Shown here: positions 17,777-26,039 of the stretch, piece after piece
Numbering within the stretch: position 1 is the first letter of the stretch
How the letters are laid out: every line of letters starts with the position of its first letter
Assembly (NCBI GenBank): GCA_039944855.1
Contig: JBDUXZ010000019.1
Location: 1 to 64,000, forward strand
Direction: 5' to 3'
Length of the DNA: 64,000 nucleotides
Origin: Rhodothermales bacterium
Lineage (GTDB): Bacteria > Bacteroidota > Rhodothermia > Rhodothermales > JANQRZ01
Made by a program: the position numbers and the translations under genes
The notes under the pieces: model-generated
What the model was told of the DNA's origin: nothing
Database searches by the model: none
What the model saw: the letters and a program-made list of their open reading frames with translations, nothing else

Positions 17777-18409
17777 TCAACTTTTTTCCGTACGCGGTAT
17801 CGGCTCGTCCAAAAACGGAGCGAGGTGGGCTCGGATCGCCTTCAGCGCGTGCGCCATCTGATGCTCTACGGTGCGGGGGCTCACGTCCATTACTTCGGCC
17901 GCCTCGCGGTGCGTCAGCCCATCGGTGAAGCAGAGCGCGAACGTCTCACGGCGGCGCTCCGGGAGGGCGGCGACGGCTTCGGCGAGCGCCCGGCGGAGGT
18001 CGGCGAGCGCGGCCGGATCGCCCTCCCGCTCCCCGGCCAACTCGAAATCGGGCAGCGACTCGGTGCGGCCGTGGTCGCGGAGGTGGTTCAGCCCGCGCGT
18101 CAGCCCGATGCGGAAGAGCAGGCCCCGGAGCGACTTGGTTTCGTCGATGCGGTCGCGGTGCTCCCAGAGCCAGACGTACGCTTTCTGCGCCACGTCCTCG
18201 GCGGCAGCAGCGTCGAGTCCCCGGCGGCGGAGCGCGCGGAGGAAGTCGGCGTGGGTGGCATCGAAGAAGCGGCGAAACGCCGTGCGATCTCCGTCGCGGA
18301 TGCGGGCTGCCGTACGCCGCGCATCTTCCTCCGACGCACGCTCGCGCCCCGTGCTCGCCAGCAACACGGCGAGCCACACGGCAGAGACGAGGGAGGCAGA
18401 CGCAGGCAT
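17777..18409 (-). CDS. ECF (sigma-70 family) RNA polymerase sigma factor, FecI-like
   Basis: The 210-residue protein has region 2 at about residues 40-108 (FRRFFDATHADFLRAL, DVAQKAYVWLWEHRD, LRGLLFRIGLTRGLNHLRD) and region 4 at about 135-195 (LPERRRETFALCFTDGLTHREAAEVMDVSPRTVEHQMAHALKAIR). It should direct transcription of the receptor operon behind it when released by FecR. Residues 1-25 are an unusual hydrophobic stretch (SLVSAVWLAVLLAS). A shorter start at an internal GTG would remove it, so the true start is uncertain. The gene starts 34 bp after the upstream T9SS-protein gene. Confidence 0.88.
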   Translation of the reverse strand: MPASASLVSAVWLAVLLASTGRERASEEDARRTAARIRDGDRTAFRRFFDATHADFLRALRRRGLDAAAAEDVAQKAYVWLWEHRDRIDETKSLRGLLFRIGLTRGLNHLRDHGRTESLPDFELAGEREGDPAALADLRRALAEAVAALPERRRETFALCFTDGLTHREAAEVMDVSPRTVEHQMAHALKAIRAHLAPFLDEPIPRTEKS

Positions 18410-18443
18410 GCCGCCAAGATACTCGCCCGACCGATCCGGTCGC

Positions 18444-20573
18444 TCAGCGCGCGACAGCGATCCGCCGTGCGGCCGTCCGCCCGCCCGCGCGGAGCGTGAC
18501 GATGTAGACCCCGCTCGCGGCTCCGGCGGCGTCCCACATCACCTCCTGTTCTCCGGCCGGGAGCACGGCATCCACGAGCGTGGCGACGCGGCGGCCGAGC
18601 ACGTCGTGAACGGTGAGCGTCACCGGCCCCGCCTCGGACAGCGCGAACGGGATACGCATCGAGGAAGCGGCGGGGTTGGGATAAGCCGGTGCGAGCGCGA
18701 ACGCCAACGCACCTTCTGGCTCGATCTCGCCACTCACAGGCAGAGGCGCAGCGCTGCGGTAAGCACCCTGGTTTGTGCCAGCCCACAGGTACCCCGCTCG
18801 GTCGATGAACAGGACCGATACGGATCGCTCCTCAAGGCCATCGTTGGCGAGCGTCCACGTCTGGCCGCCGTCACTGCTCCGGTAGACGCTACCGCTAGCG
18901 GCAAAGACGGCATCGCTCGCATCCACAATGAGGTCGCTTACACGCTCTTCAAGCCCGGTCAGCGTCCATGTTTGCCCAGCGTCGTCGCTTCGGTAAACCC
19001 CCTCGCTTAGATCTCCTTCGTAGCCATCCACGCTTGCGTACACGGCCCCGTCTGTGTCTACGATGATCGCATTGACGTTCGTTCCGTTGAGACTCGTCGA
19101 GGTCCACGTCCTCCCGTCATCGAACGAGCGGGACACGCCGCCGACACCGCCCTCGAACGTTCCGACCATTCCCGCATACAGGGTCTCGTCGGGACCGGCT
19201 GCTACGTCGGTGATATAGCCGGCCAGAGTAGCCGTCAGCATCCACGTTTCCTCGTCCTCGGAGCGGTAGACTCGTCCCCCCGATGCTCCGGCCACGACAG
19301 TCCCTGTGGACGTCACCGCGAAGGCTATCGCGCGCACAGTTCCAAGACCGGACAGCTCCCAGGTAGCCCCGCCGTCCTCCGACTGATAGGTTCCCCCGTT
19401 GGCTACGCCCAGGAGCGTCCCGTTGGACATCGCTGTGAGTACGCGGAGACGGTTATTGTCGCCAATGGGTAGCCCTTCGCCCCCTGTCTCGGCCCATAGC
19501 TCGGGGTTCTCGCCCAGCAAATAGATGCCTCTGGTGCCGTACTCCTGATAGGACCCCGCGGCAAAAATGCCTGCATCCGTCTGAGCGAACGCAGACGGAG
19601 AGGGCGCACGCTCGAACCCCTCCTCCATCTCCACCCATTCGTCCGTTCCCTCCGACAGACGGTAGATGTGAGACAGCGTGCCTGCGAATGCGTGGGTCCC
19701 AGCTCCGGCTTCGGCTAACAGGGCGTAGGCTCCGAATATGCCTTCGCCCGGTTCTGCGAGCCGAGTCCAGGTTACACCATCCTCAGACCTGTAAACCCCT
19801 GCTTCAACGTCGTAGCCAAACACGACCGATGCGAGGAGATAGCCGTCCGATGTGACGGCCATGTCGCCCATGAGTTCACCTTCGAGACCGACCACAGCCC
19901 ACGTAGCTCCTCCGTCTGTAGATCTGTAGACACTCTGGTTTCCCGCGGCGTAGGCCGCACCCCCTATGAAAAAAACGCGACTCACAATCGGCGCATTGCT
20001 AACCTGGTTCCAGATGTCGCCACCATCTAGAGTCCTGAAGATTCCAGTTCTAGATGTCAGATATACAGCCCTGTCAGGGCCGAAGGACATATTTATATCT
20101 CCAAGTAGATCGACGGAATAGACCTCTTCCCAAATTGTGCCGCTGTCCTCAGAACGATAGACCACGCCCGGGAAGCCGCCCGATGCGGCGAAGATGGCAT
20201 CCTCCGTAGCTGTGATCGCTGATGCACGCCCGATGTCTGCTCCCATTCGCTCCCACGTTTCACCGGTTGCCGAACGGAAGATGCCTGTCGAGGTCGCAGC
20301 GAGTAATCCTCCGCCGGGCTTCTCAGCGAGAGCAAAGACTGTATTGCTCCTGAGCGGGGCATCCACAGGCGTCCATAGCCCACCCTCATCGTCAGATTGG
20401 TAAAGCCCATCGCCCACCGAGCCGGCAAGCACCCTTCCTTCGGCAGTGCGAATGAAGGCCAAAATCCGTGGGTCATAAGGCTCAACCCAACCCTCGTTCA
20501 CTGTCACCCAGGCTTGCGCCTTGAGCGGTGTAGCCATCATTACCCAGAGCATGCAGAATAATAGTGGTCGCAT
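18444..20573 (-). CDS. Secreted beta-propeller protein with type IX sorting domain
   Basis: The 709-residue protein has a signal peptide (MRPLLFCMLWVMMATPLKAQA) and about twelve repeats of a sialidase/photosynthesis-system-like type: GxYRSxDGGxTWxxxxxG. These fold as beta-propeller blades. Residues 625-709 are a T9SS type A sorting domain (PAYPNPAASSMRIPFALSE, VHDVLGRRVATLV, SGVYIVTLRAGG), so the protein is exported and attached to the cell surface. A strong ribosome site (GGAGG) precedes the ATG. The base composition is lower in GC than in neighbouring genes. Its function is not known; glycan or protein binding is typical of propellers. Confidence 0.88.
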   Translation of the reverse strand: MRPLLFCMLWVMMATPLKAQAWVTVNEGWVEPYDPRILAFIRTAEGRVLAGSVGDGLYQSDDEGGLWTPVDAPLRSNTVFALAEKPGGGLLAATSTGIFRSATGETWERMGADIGRASAITATEDAIFAASGGFPGVVYRSEDSGTIWEEVYSVDLLGDINMSFGPDRAVYLTSRTGIFRTLDGGDIWNQVSNAPIVSRVFFIGGAAYAAGNQSVYRSTDGGATWAVVGLEGELMGDMAVTSDGYLLASVVFGYDVEAGVYRSEDGVTWTRLAEPGEGIFGAYALLAEAGAGTHAFAGTLSHIYRLSEGTDEWVEMEEGFERAPSPSAFAQTDAGIFAAGSYQEYGTRGIYLLGENPELWAETGGEGLPIGDNNRLRVLTAMSNGTLLGVANGGTYQSEDGGATWELSGLGTVRAIAFAVTSTGTVVAGASGGRVYRSEDEETWMLTATLAGYITDVAAGPDETLYAGMVGTFEGGVGGVSRSFDDGRTWTSTSLNGTNVNAIIVDTDGAVYASVDGYEGDLSEGVYRSDDAGQTWTLTGLEERVSDLIVDASDAVFAASGSVYRSSDGGQTWTLANDGLEERSVSVLFIDRAGYLWAGTNQGAYRSAAPLPVSGEIEPEGALAFALAPAYPNPAASSMRIPFALSEAGPVTLTVHDVLGRRVATLVDAVLPAGEQEVMWDAAGAASGVYIVTLRAGGRTAARRIAVAR

Positions 20574-20635
20574 ATCGATCCTCCAGCGATTGCTCTGTGT
20601 CTGGGTTACGTGACGACTTCTGTCCCAGCTAATCC

Positions 20636-20664
20636 AATTAAAGCCAGCGACTCCCCTTAGTCAA
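20636..20664 (-). promoter_or_regulatory. Possible promoter of the propeller-protein gene
   Basis: On the minus strand TTGACT (20659-20664) lies 17 bp before TTAATT (20636-20641) in an AT-rich gap, about 60 bp ahead of the start codon. The -10 match is poor. Confidence 0.35.
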
Positions 20665-20721
20665 CCCATCTCCTTCTCTCATCCATCCTTTGCGAAGACA
20701 GAAGGAACTCAGGCGCGGGAC

Positions 20722-20750
20722 TTGGCGCGGCGCGGACGATCCTGTATTTT
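20722..20750 (+). promoter_or_regulatory. Promoter-like signal of rpmE
   Basis: TTGGCG (20722-20727), 17 bp, then TATTTT (20745-20750) stands 38 bp before the rpmE start. The rpsU promoter at 41155 has the same arrangement and the same -10 sequence, which supports both. Confidence 0.6.
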
Positions 20751-20788
20751 CCGTGTCTGCCCACGCCGCAGCTACCCTTTTGAGAGCC

Positions 20789-21043
20789 ATGAAGACCGAC
20801 ATCCACCCCGACTACCACTTCGTCACCGTCAAGCTCGCCGACGGGACCACGTACCAGACCCGTTCGACGATGAAGGGCGACACGTTCAACTCCGAAGTGG
20901 ACGCGACGAACCACCCCTTCTACACCGGCAAGAAGACGATGGTCGACACCACCGGCCGCGTCGAGAAATTCCGCCGCCGCTACGGCAAGCCGAACGCCGG
21001 CAACGAGGACGCGACGGAAGCGACGACCGAAGAGAACGCGTAG
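20789..21043 (+). CDS. rpmE: 50S ribosomal protein L31
   Basis: The 84-residue product begins [27 protein letters not shown] and continues with [32 protein letters not shown], the L31 core. The family's two zinc-binding CxxC pairs are absent, so this is a zinc-free (C-minus) L31, which keeps working when zinc is scarce. The tail (residues 70-84) is acidic and rich in Glu, Ala and Thr. An in-frame TTG upstream at 20690 would overlap the promoter signal and adds no conserved sequence, so the ATG at 20789 is preferred. A terminator follows. Confidence 0.95.
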   Translation: MKTDIHPDYHFVTVKLADGTTYQTRSTMKGDTFNSEVDATNHPFYTGKKTMVDTTGRVEKFRRRYGKPNAGNEDATEATTEENA

Positions 21044-21058
21044 TACGCGCGCTCTTCC

Positions 21059-21112
21059 CGAGTCTTCGGGACTCGTCCCTTCGAGGCGGCTCGCCAGACG
21101 GCGGGCCGCCTC
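21059..21112. terminator. Double hairpin between convergent genes
   Basis: Two hairpins lie between rpmE and the convergent oxidoreductase gene. CGAGTC-TTCGG-GACTCG (21059-21075) has a stable UUCG-type loop. GAGGCGGC (21083-21090) pairs with GCCGCCTC (21105-21112). The second can serve both directions; a long U-run is lacking. Confidence 0.6.
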
Positions 21113-21119
21113 GTCGTGT

Positions 21120-22154
21120 CTACGGCTCCAGCACCACCTTCCCCACGTTCTGCCGGCTCTCGATATAGCGGTGCGCCGCGGCGGCCTCGGCGAGTGGGAA
21201 GGCGCGGTCCACGTGCGGGCGGATCTCGCCGCGCTCGTAGTAGCGCAGCAGCTTCCGGCTCCACTGCGCCACCTCGTCCGCCATGTGCCACAGGTGGCCG
21301 ACGTTGACGCCGAGTACGCCGTGATTGCGGTTCATCAGCGAGATCGGGCTGAACTTCAGCCACGGCACCTGCGCCGCCGCCTTCAGCATCCCGAGCTTGC
21401 CGCCGCCCGTCATCGTGGACATGCCGAACACGACGAGCCTGCCGGTGGGCGCGAGCACGTCGAGGCTCTGCGCCCAGTGCTTCCCGCCGATGGCGTCGAG
21501 GACGAGGTCGACGCCGCGCCCGCCGGTGAGGTCCATCACCTCGGCGGTCCAGTCGTCGTTCCGGTAATCGATCGCGTGGTCGTAGCCGCGCTCGCGGACG
21601 TAGTCGTGCTTGCCGGGCGACGCAGTGCCGAAGAGTTCGACGCCGTAGATCTGCCCGATGTCGCAGGCGGCCGTGCCGACACCGCCGGACGCGCCGTGGA
21701 CGAGCACGCGCATCCGCGCCCCGCCGAGCTCCTGCGCGTGGCGGATGCCGCCCATCACCACGAGCGATTGGAACGCCGTGAGGTAGTTGACGGGGAGCGC
21801 CGCGCCGAGCGCCGCCGTCATCCCCTCTGGACGCTTAAACGCCTGCCCCTCTTTCACGACGACGTGCGACGCGTACCCGCCGAACCGGGTCATCGCCAGC
21901 ATATCGTCGCCTTCCGCGAGGTCGGTCACGCCCTCCCCCACCGCCTCCACGACGCCGCCCACCTCGTAGCCGACGACGGCGGGGAGCGGCGGCGCGTCGG
22001 GGTAGAGCCCCTGCCGCGCGAGGATATCGGCGAAGTTGATCCCGCTCGCCTCGACGCGGATCAGCACCTCGCCGGGGCCGGGCGTGGGCGTCGGCGCCTC
22101 GCGGAGTTCGAGTACGTCGGGGTCGCCGGCGTGTGTAATCCAGACCTGTTTCAT
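21120..22154 (-). CDS. Zinc-independent alcohol dehydrogenase/quinone oxidoreductase-like protein
   Basis: The 344-residue protein belongs to the medium-chain dehydrogenase/reductase superfamily, quinone-oxidoreductase/VAT1 branch. The N-terminal GroES-like domain has the signature EASGINFADILARQGLYPDAPPLPAVVGYEVGG. The NAD(P)H-binding Rossmann part follows with VHGASGGVGTAACDIGQIYG and DLVLDAIGGKHWAQSLD. Structural zinc cysteines are absent, as expected for this branch. It probably reduces quinones or enones with NADPH; the substrate is unknown. I chose the ATG at 22154 (MKQVWITHAG). An alternative ATG four codons upstream is possible and would bring the gene close to the divergent deoA. Confidence 0.85.
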   Translation of the reverse strand: MKQVWITHAGDPDVLELREAPTPTPGPGEVLIRVEASGINFADILARQGLYPDAPPLPAVVGYEVGGVVEAVGEGVTDLAEGDDMLAMTRFGGYASHVVVKEGQAFKRPEGMTAALGAALPVNYLTAFQSLVVMGGIRHAQELGGARMRVLVHGASGGVGTAACDIGQIYGVELFGTASPGKHDYVRERGYDHAIDYRNDDWTAEVMDLTGGRGVDLVLDAIGGKHWAQSLDVLAPTGRLVVFGMSTMTGGGKLGMLKAAAQVPWLKFSPISLMNRNHGVLGVNVGHLWHMADEVAQWSRKLLRYYERGEIRPHVDRAFPLAEAAAAHRYIESRQNVGKVVLEP

Positions 22155-22243
22155 GAGAACGTCCAATGGGCGAGGGATGGCGGGGCTACTTTTACGGCAG
22201 CACGTCCCCTACCTCTTCCCCCGATTCGCAGATCCGTAGCCGC

Positions 22244-23596
22244 GTGAATACCGCCGAACTCATCCGCACGAAACGCGACGGCGGCGCCCTCTCCGCCGAC
22301 CAGATCACCGCCCTCGTCGACGCCTACACCGCCGGCGACATCCCCGACTACCAGGTGAGCGCGTTCCTCATGGCCGCGTTCCTCCGCGGGATGGACGACG
22401 CCGAGACCGCCGCGCTCACCCGCGCCATGCTCCACTCCGGCGACGTGCTCGACCTCTCCGCCATTGCCGGAACCAAAGTCGACAAGCACTCGACGGGCGG
22501 CGTCGGCGACAAGGTCTCCGTCATCCTCGCCCCGCTCGTGGCGGCCTGCGGCGTGCCCGTCCCGATGATCTCCGGCCGCGGCCTCGGCCACTCCGGCGGC
22601 ACGCTCGACAAGCTCGAGAGCCTCCCCGGCTTCCGCACCGACCTCTCGATCGCCGACTACCGCGCGCAGCTCGACCGGCTCGGCGTCGTGATGATCGGGC
22701 AGACCGACGAGATCGCCCCCGCCGACCGCAAGCTCTACGCGCTCCGCGACGTGACGGCGACCGTCGAGTTCATCCCGTTCATCGCCGCCAGCATCATGTC
22801 GAAGAAGCTCGCCGAGGGCATCGACGCGCTCGTGCTCGACGTGAAGTGCGGGCGCGGCGCGTTCATGCAGACCGAGCCCGAGGCGCGGAAGCTGGCCGAG
22901 ACGCTCGTCGGCATCGGCCTCGAATTTGGGAAACCAACCGTCGCGCGGCTGACGCGGATGGACGTGCCGCTCGGCCGCGCGATTGGCAACTGGCCCGAGA
23001 TGGCCGAGTCGATCCGCGTCCTCCGGGGCGAAGAGCCCGCCGGCGGCGAGGTGGACGACCTCCTCGAAGTCACGCTCGCGCTCGCGGGCGAGATGCTCTG
23101 GCTCGGCGGCGCGGCGGACGATTTCGAGGACGGCCACGCGAAAGCGACCGTCGCCCTCGCCGACGGCAGCGCGCTCGCGAAGTTCAAAGAGCTCGTCGAG
23201 GCTCAGGGCGGCGACGTGTCGCTCCTCGACGACCCCGACGCCCGCGACGGCGCGCAGCCCGTCGCCACGGTCGAAGCGCCCGCCGATGCGCGCGGCTTCG
23301 TCGCCGACATCGACGCGCTCGCGCTCGGGTGGGCCGCCGTCCGCCTCGGCGCGGGCCGGGCTAAGAAAGAGGACGCCGTAGACCCGACCGCCGGGTTCGT
23401 CCTGCTCAAAAAGCCCGGCGAAGCGGTGACGCCGGGCGAGCCGATCGCGCAGGTCTTCGCCCGCGACGCGAGCCGCGTGGACACGGCCGCCGTGCGCGAC
23501 GCGTTCGCCTTCGCCGACGCGCCGCCGGAGCCGCGCTCCCTCCTCCTCGACCGCTACGACGGCGAGGGCTGGGAGCGGGCGTCGGTGCAACAATAG
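22244..23596 (+). CDS. deoA: Thymidine/pyrimidine-nucleoside phosphorylase
   Basis: This 450-residue enzyme splits thymidine or other pyrimidine nucleosides with phosphate, releasing base and deoxyribose-1-phosphate for nucleoside salvage. The family signature SGRGLGHSGGTLDKLES is intact, as are KVDKHSTGGVGDKVS (phosphate binding) and DVKCGRGAFMQ. The C-terminal third (residues 345-440) is the usual PYNP C-terminal domain. The start is a GTG at 22244 (encoded as MNTAELIRTKRDGG), which fits the family N-terminus; an upstream ATG at 22166 only adds unconserved residues. A CNT nucleoside transporter encoded at 62001 could supply its substrate. Confidence 0.93.
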   Translation: MNTAELIRTKRDGGALSADQITALVDAYTAGDIPDYQVSAFLMAAFLRGMDDAETAALTRAMLHSGDVLDLSAIAGTKVDKHSTGGVGDKVSVILAPLVAACGVPVPMISGRGLGHSGGTLDKLESLPGFRTDLSIADYRAQLDRLGVVMIGQTDEIAPADRKLYALRDVTATVEFIPFIAASIMSKKLAEGIDALVLDVKCGRGAFMQTEPEARKLAETLVGIGLEFGKPTVARLTRMDVPLGRAIGNWPEMAESIRVLRGEEPAGGEVDDLLEVTLALAGEMLWLGGAADDFEDGHAKATVALADGSALAKFKELVEAQGGDVSLLDDPDARDGAQPVATVEAPADARGFVADIDALALGWAAVRLGAGRAKKEDAVDPTAGFVLLKKPGEAVTPGEPIAQVFARDASRVDTAAVRDAFAFADAPPEPRSLLLDRYDGEGWERASVQQ

Positions 23597-23714
23597 CGGC
23601 CCCCTTGCGTCTCCTCGGTGCGCCTGCGGGCGGGCGACGCCCGTTCGGCGGCATACCCTACTTTTCGTAGCTTCTAGTCCGAACCCACACCTTTTCGTCC
23701 TGCCCCCTCCGACC

Positions 23715-24494
23715 ATGTGGAAGCGATTTACCCGGCTCATCAAGTCCCTCTTCGGCGGCGCCATCTCCGCGATGGAGGACCCCCGTCTGATCCTCGAGCA
23801 GAACATGCGCGAGCTCAACGATCAGGTCCCGAAGATGAACGAGAACATCGCGACCGTGAAGGCGAACGCGATGCTGCTCCAGAAGGAGCACAAGCGCTAC
23901 ACGCTCGAACTCCAGAGCCTCACCGCGAAGATCAAAGCCGCCATCCAGGCCGGCCGTGACGACATCGCGCAGCAGTACGCCGTCAACCTCCAGCAGACCA
24001 AAGAGGCGCAGGCCCGCACCTCCGAACAGCTCCAGTACGCCGAGCAAGCCTACGAGAAGTCGCTGCAGGTCAAGAAGGCGTTCATGCGCGAGCGCGAGAA
24101 GAAGATCTCCGAGGCGAAGGAAGCCCTCCGCGCCCACGAACGCGCGCAGTGGCAGGCGAAGATCGCCGATACGCTGGAGCAGTTCGAGGTCGCCGGCGTC
24201 GACCAGACGCACGACGAGATGATCAACCGTGTCAACGAGCGGACGGCGAAGCAGGAAGCCCGCATGGAGCTCGCCCTCGACTCGATCGACACGCAGGCGA
24301 TGCAGATCGAGGAGGACGCGCAGGCCATTCAGGCGGCCGAGCTCGTCAAGCAGTTCAAGCTGGAGATGGGGATGACGGAGCCCGCCGCCGCCCAGGCCGA
24401 GCCCGAGCTCCAGATCCCCGAGAGCGAAGAGGCCGCGCCTGAAAAGACCGCCGGCCGCACCGGCCAGCGAACCTCCTCCGGCGACTCGATGTAG
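23715..24494 (+). CDS. pspA: PspA/IM30 family membrane-stress protein
   Basis: The 259-residue protein is a PspA/Vipp1-type ESCRT-III-like coiled coil. Residues 1-25 (MWKRFTRLIKSLFGGAISAMEDP) form the amphipathic membrane-binding helix. Residues 26-220 are long heptad-rich helices (LILEQNMRELNDQVPKMNENI onward), and the last 35 residues are an acidic, disordered tail. PspA assembles on damaged inner membrane and limits proton leakage. It opens a three-gene rightward cluster; the next gene copies part of its C-terminal half. A dispersed palindrome separates the two genes. Confidence 0.93.
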   Translation: MWKRFTRLIKSLFGGAISAMEDPRLILEQNMRELNDQVPKMNENIATVKANAMLLQKEHKRYTLELQSLTAKIKAAIQAGRDDIAQQYAVNLQQTKEAQARTSEQLQYAEQAYEKSLQVKKAFMREREKKISEAKEALRAHERAQWQAKIADTLEQFEVAGVDQTHDEMINRVNERTAKQEARMELALDSIDTQAMQIEEDAQAIQAAELVKQFKLEMGMTEPAAAQAEPELQIPESEEAAPEKTAGRTGQRTSSGDSM

Positions 24495-24512
24495 TAAGAG
24501 GCCGAGACGTTC

Positions 24513-24540
24513 GTGGGGGCGACCGGCCGGTCGCCCCTAC
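24513..24540. repeat. Dispersed GTAG palindrome, copy 2
   Basis: A 28-bp near-perfect palindrome: GTGGGGGCGACCGG faces CCGGTCGCCCCTAC, with one G-T mismatch. It lies between pspA and its partial paralog, inside the likely operon, and could stabilise or shorten the message. Confidence 0.85.
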
Positions 24541-24561
24541 CCATCTCACCCCATCGCTCTC

Positions 24562-25116
24562 ATGGACCGCGACGAATTCGAACGGCTGAAGGAAGAGGAG
24601 AAGGCGCACCTCCGCAAGGTCCGCGTGCTCAAGCAGCAGCTCCGCGAGGCCAAGCGCAAGCAGGGCGTGCTCGGTGCGCTGCAGGGTCTCGATACGTCCG
24701 GGCTCGACGCGACGCACGAGGAGATGCTGCGGAAGGTGACCGAGAAGAACGTCACCGCCGAGGCCCGCTTCGAGCTCGCGATGGAGGCCCTCGACGAAGC
24801 CGAGAAGCAGGAGGCCACGCGCGAGGAGATGGCCCGGATCGAGGCCGAGCGGCAGAAGACCGCCGCCGCCGACCTCGTCCGCCAGATGAAAGCGCAAATG
24901 CTCGGCGACGCCGCGGAGCACGTCGAAGCGCAGCAGCCCACCGAGCGCCTGGCTCCGACCACCGAGGCGCCCTCGGCCCCGCCCGCCAAAACCATCGGCC
25001 CCACCGCCGGCCCCGACGACGCCGACCCCGCGGGGGAGCCCGACGCAGGCCGAGCGGACGACGCCCCGCCGGCCCGATCGATCGGCCGGTTCGGCCGCGA
25101 CCCCAAGAGGGACTAG
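24562..25116 (+). CDS. Short PspA-related coiled-coil protein
   Basis: The 184-residue protein has no membrane-binding helix. Residues 43-112 (GLDATHEEMLRKVTEKN and the helix beyond) align by eye with pspA residues about 163-222, where pspA has GVDQTHDEMINRVNER. Both carry the DxTHxEM turn and a following helix ending in DLVRQMKAQM/ELVKQFKLEM. The N-terminal 40 residues are a charged helix. Residues 115-184 are Pro/Ala/acid-rich and probably disordered. It seems to be a partial duplicate of pspA that could join or cap PspA polymers; this is inference. The ATG at 24562 follows the palindrome. Confidence 0.8.
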   Translation: MDRDEFERLKEEEKAHLRKVRVLKQQLREAKRKQGVLGALQGLDTSGLDATHEEMLRKVTEKNVTAEARFELAMEALDEAEKQEATREEMARIEAERQKTAAADLVRQMKAQMLGDAAEHVEAQQPTERLAPTTEAPSAPPAKTIGPTAGPDDADPAGEPDAGRADDAPPARSIGRFGRDPKRD

Positions 25117-25124
25117 CCCCACCT

Positions 25125-25973
25125 ATGGCCGACGAACCGATTAACTACACCAAAGAGGCCTTCCTCACGCCGTGGAACCTCGTGTTCCTCATCATGGCGA
25201 TGGTCACGGCGTTCGTCCTCACGGGGACCGGCATCGCCAACTTCGTGCTCCTCTTCGCGGCGGCGCTCGAACTCCTCTACCTCGGGATGATGCCCCGGCA
25301 GGAGCGGTTCCGCCGCGTCGTCCGCTCGCGCAAGATGGAGGAGCGGAACAAGCCGCCGAGCGAGAAGGAAGTCTTCCGCCAACTCTCGAAGGCCAGCCAG
25401 AAGCGCTACATCCGCTTCCGCAACATCGAGAAGGCCGTCCGCGAGAACTACGAGAAGCTCTCTTACGCCTCGCAGGGCATGCTCGAATCGCACCTCAAGA
25501 AGATCGACAACCTCCTCGACTCGTACCTCAACATGCTCCAGCAGAAGGAGCGCTACGAGCGGTTCTCGCAGCAGGCCACCGAGGACGAGGTCATCAACGC
25601 GATGGCGCGGCTGCGGGAGGAGATGACCGACGACTCGCCGAAGGTGCAGCAGATCAAGCAGAAGCGGCTCGACATCCTCGAAAAGCGCCTCGTCAAGTTC
25701 AAGAAATCGCACGAGAACCTCGCCGTCATCGAGGCCCAGCTCGAGACGATCGAGGACGTGACGAAGTACATCCACGAGCAGTCGTTGACGATGCAGAACC
25801 CGGAGGAGATCTCGTTCCAGCTCGACACGCTCGTCTCCGAGGTCGAAGAAACGCAGGCGTCGATCGGCGAGCTCGAAGAGGTCTTCGCCCGCCCCACCGA
25901 CCTCCTCGACGACCTCGACACGTTCGAGGACCCGACGACGGCCGGCCCGACCCGCGACCGCCTCCGCAACTGA
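25125..25973 (+). CDS. Membrane-anchored coiled-coil protein of the psp cluster
   Basis: The 282-residue protein has one or two membrane helices at about residues 16-55 (PWNLVFLIMAMVTAFVLTG, IANFVLLFAAALELLYLG). The rest is long charged coiled coils (KPPSEKEVFRQLSKASQKRYIRFRNIEKAVRENYEKLSYASQG and onward to residue 255), then an acidic tail. No named family was recognised. It starts 8 bp after the preceding stop, so the three genes form one operon. It could be the inner-membrane partner that docks PspA, the role that PspB/C or LiaF-like proteins play elsewhere, without sequence relationship to them. Confidence 0.82.
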   Translation: MADEPINYTKEAFLTPWNLVFLIMAMVTAFVLTGTGIANFVLLFAAALELLYLGMMPRQERFRRVVRSRKMEERNKPPSEKEVFRQLSKASQKRYIRFRNIEKAVRENYEKLSYASQGMLESHLKKIDNLLDSYLNMLQQKERYERFSQQATEDEVINAMARLREEMTDDSPKVQQIKQKRLDILEKRLVKFKKSHENLAVIEAQLETIEDVTKYIHEQSLTMQNPEEISFQLDTLVSEVEETQASIGELEEVFARPTDLLDDLDTFEDPTTAGPTRDRLRN

Positions 25974-25992
25974 CCGGGGCCGCCTGTTCCCC

Positions 25993-26018
25993 GTAGGGAC
26001 ACGATGCATCGTGTCCCT
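25993..26018. repeat. Dispersed GTAG palindrome, copy 3
   Basis: GTAGGGAC leads into a perfect 24-bp palindrome at 25995-26018 (AGGGACACGATG and its complement), between the psp cluster and the enoyl-CoA hydratase gene. Confidence 0.85.
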
Positions 26019-26039
26019 CTCTCGCCTCTCCCCTTTCCT

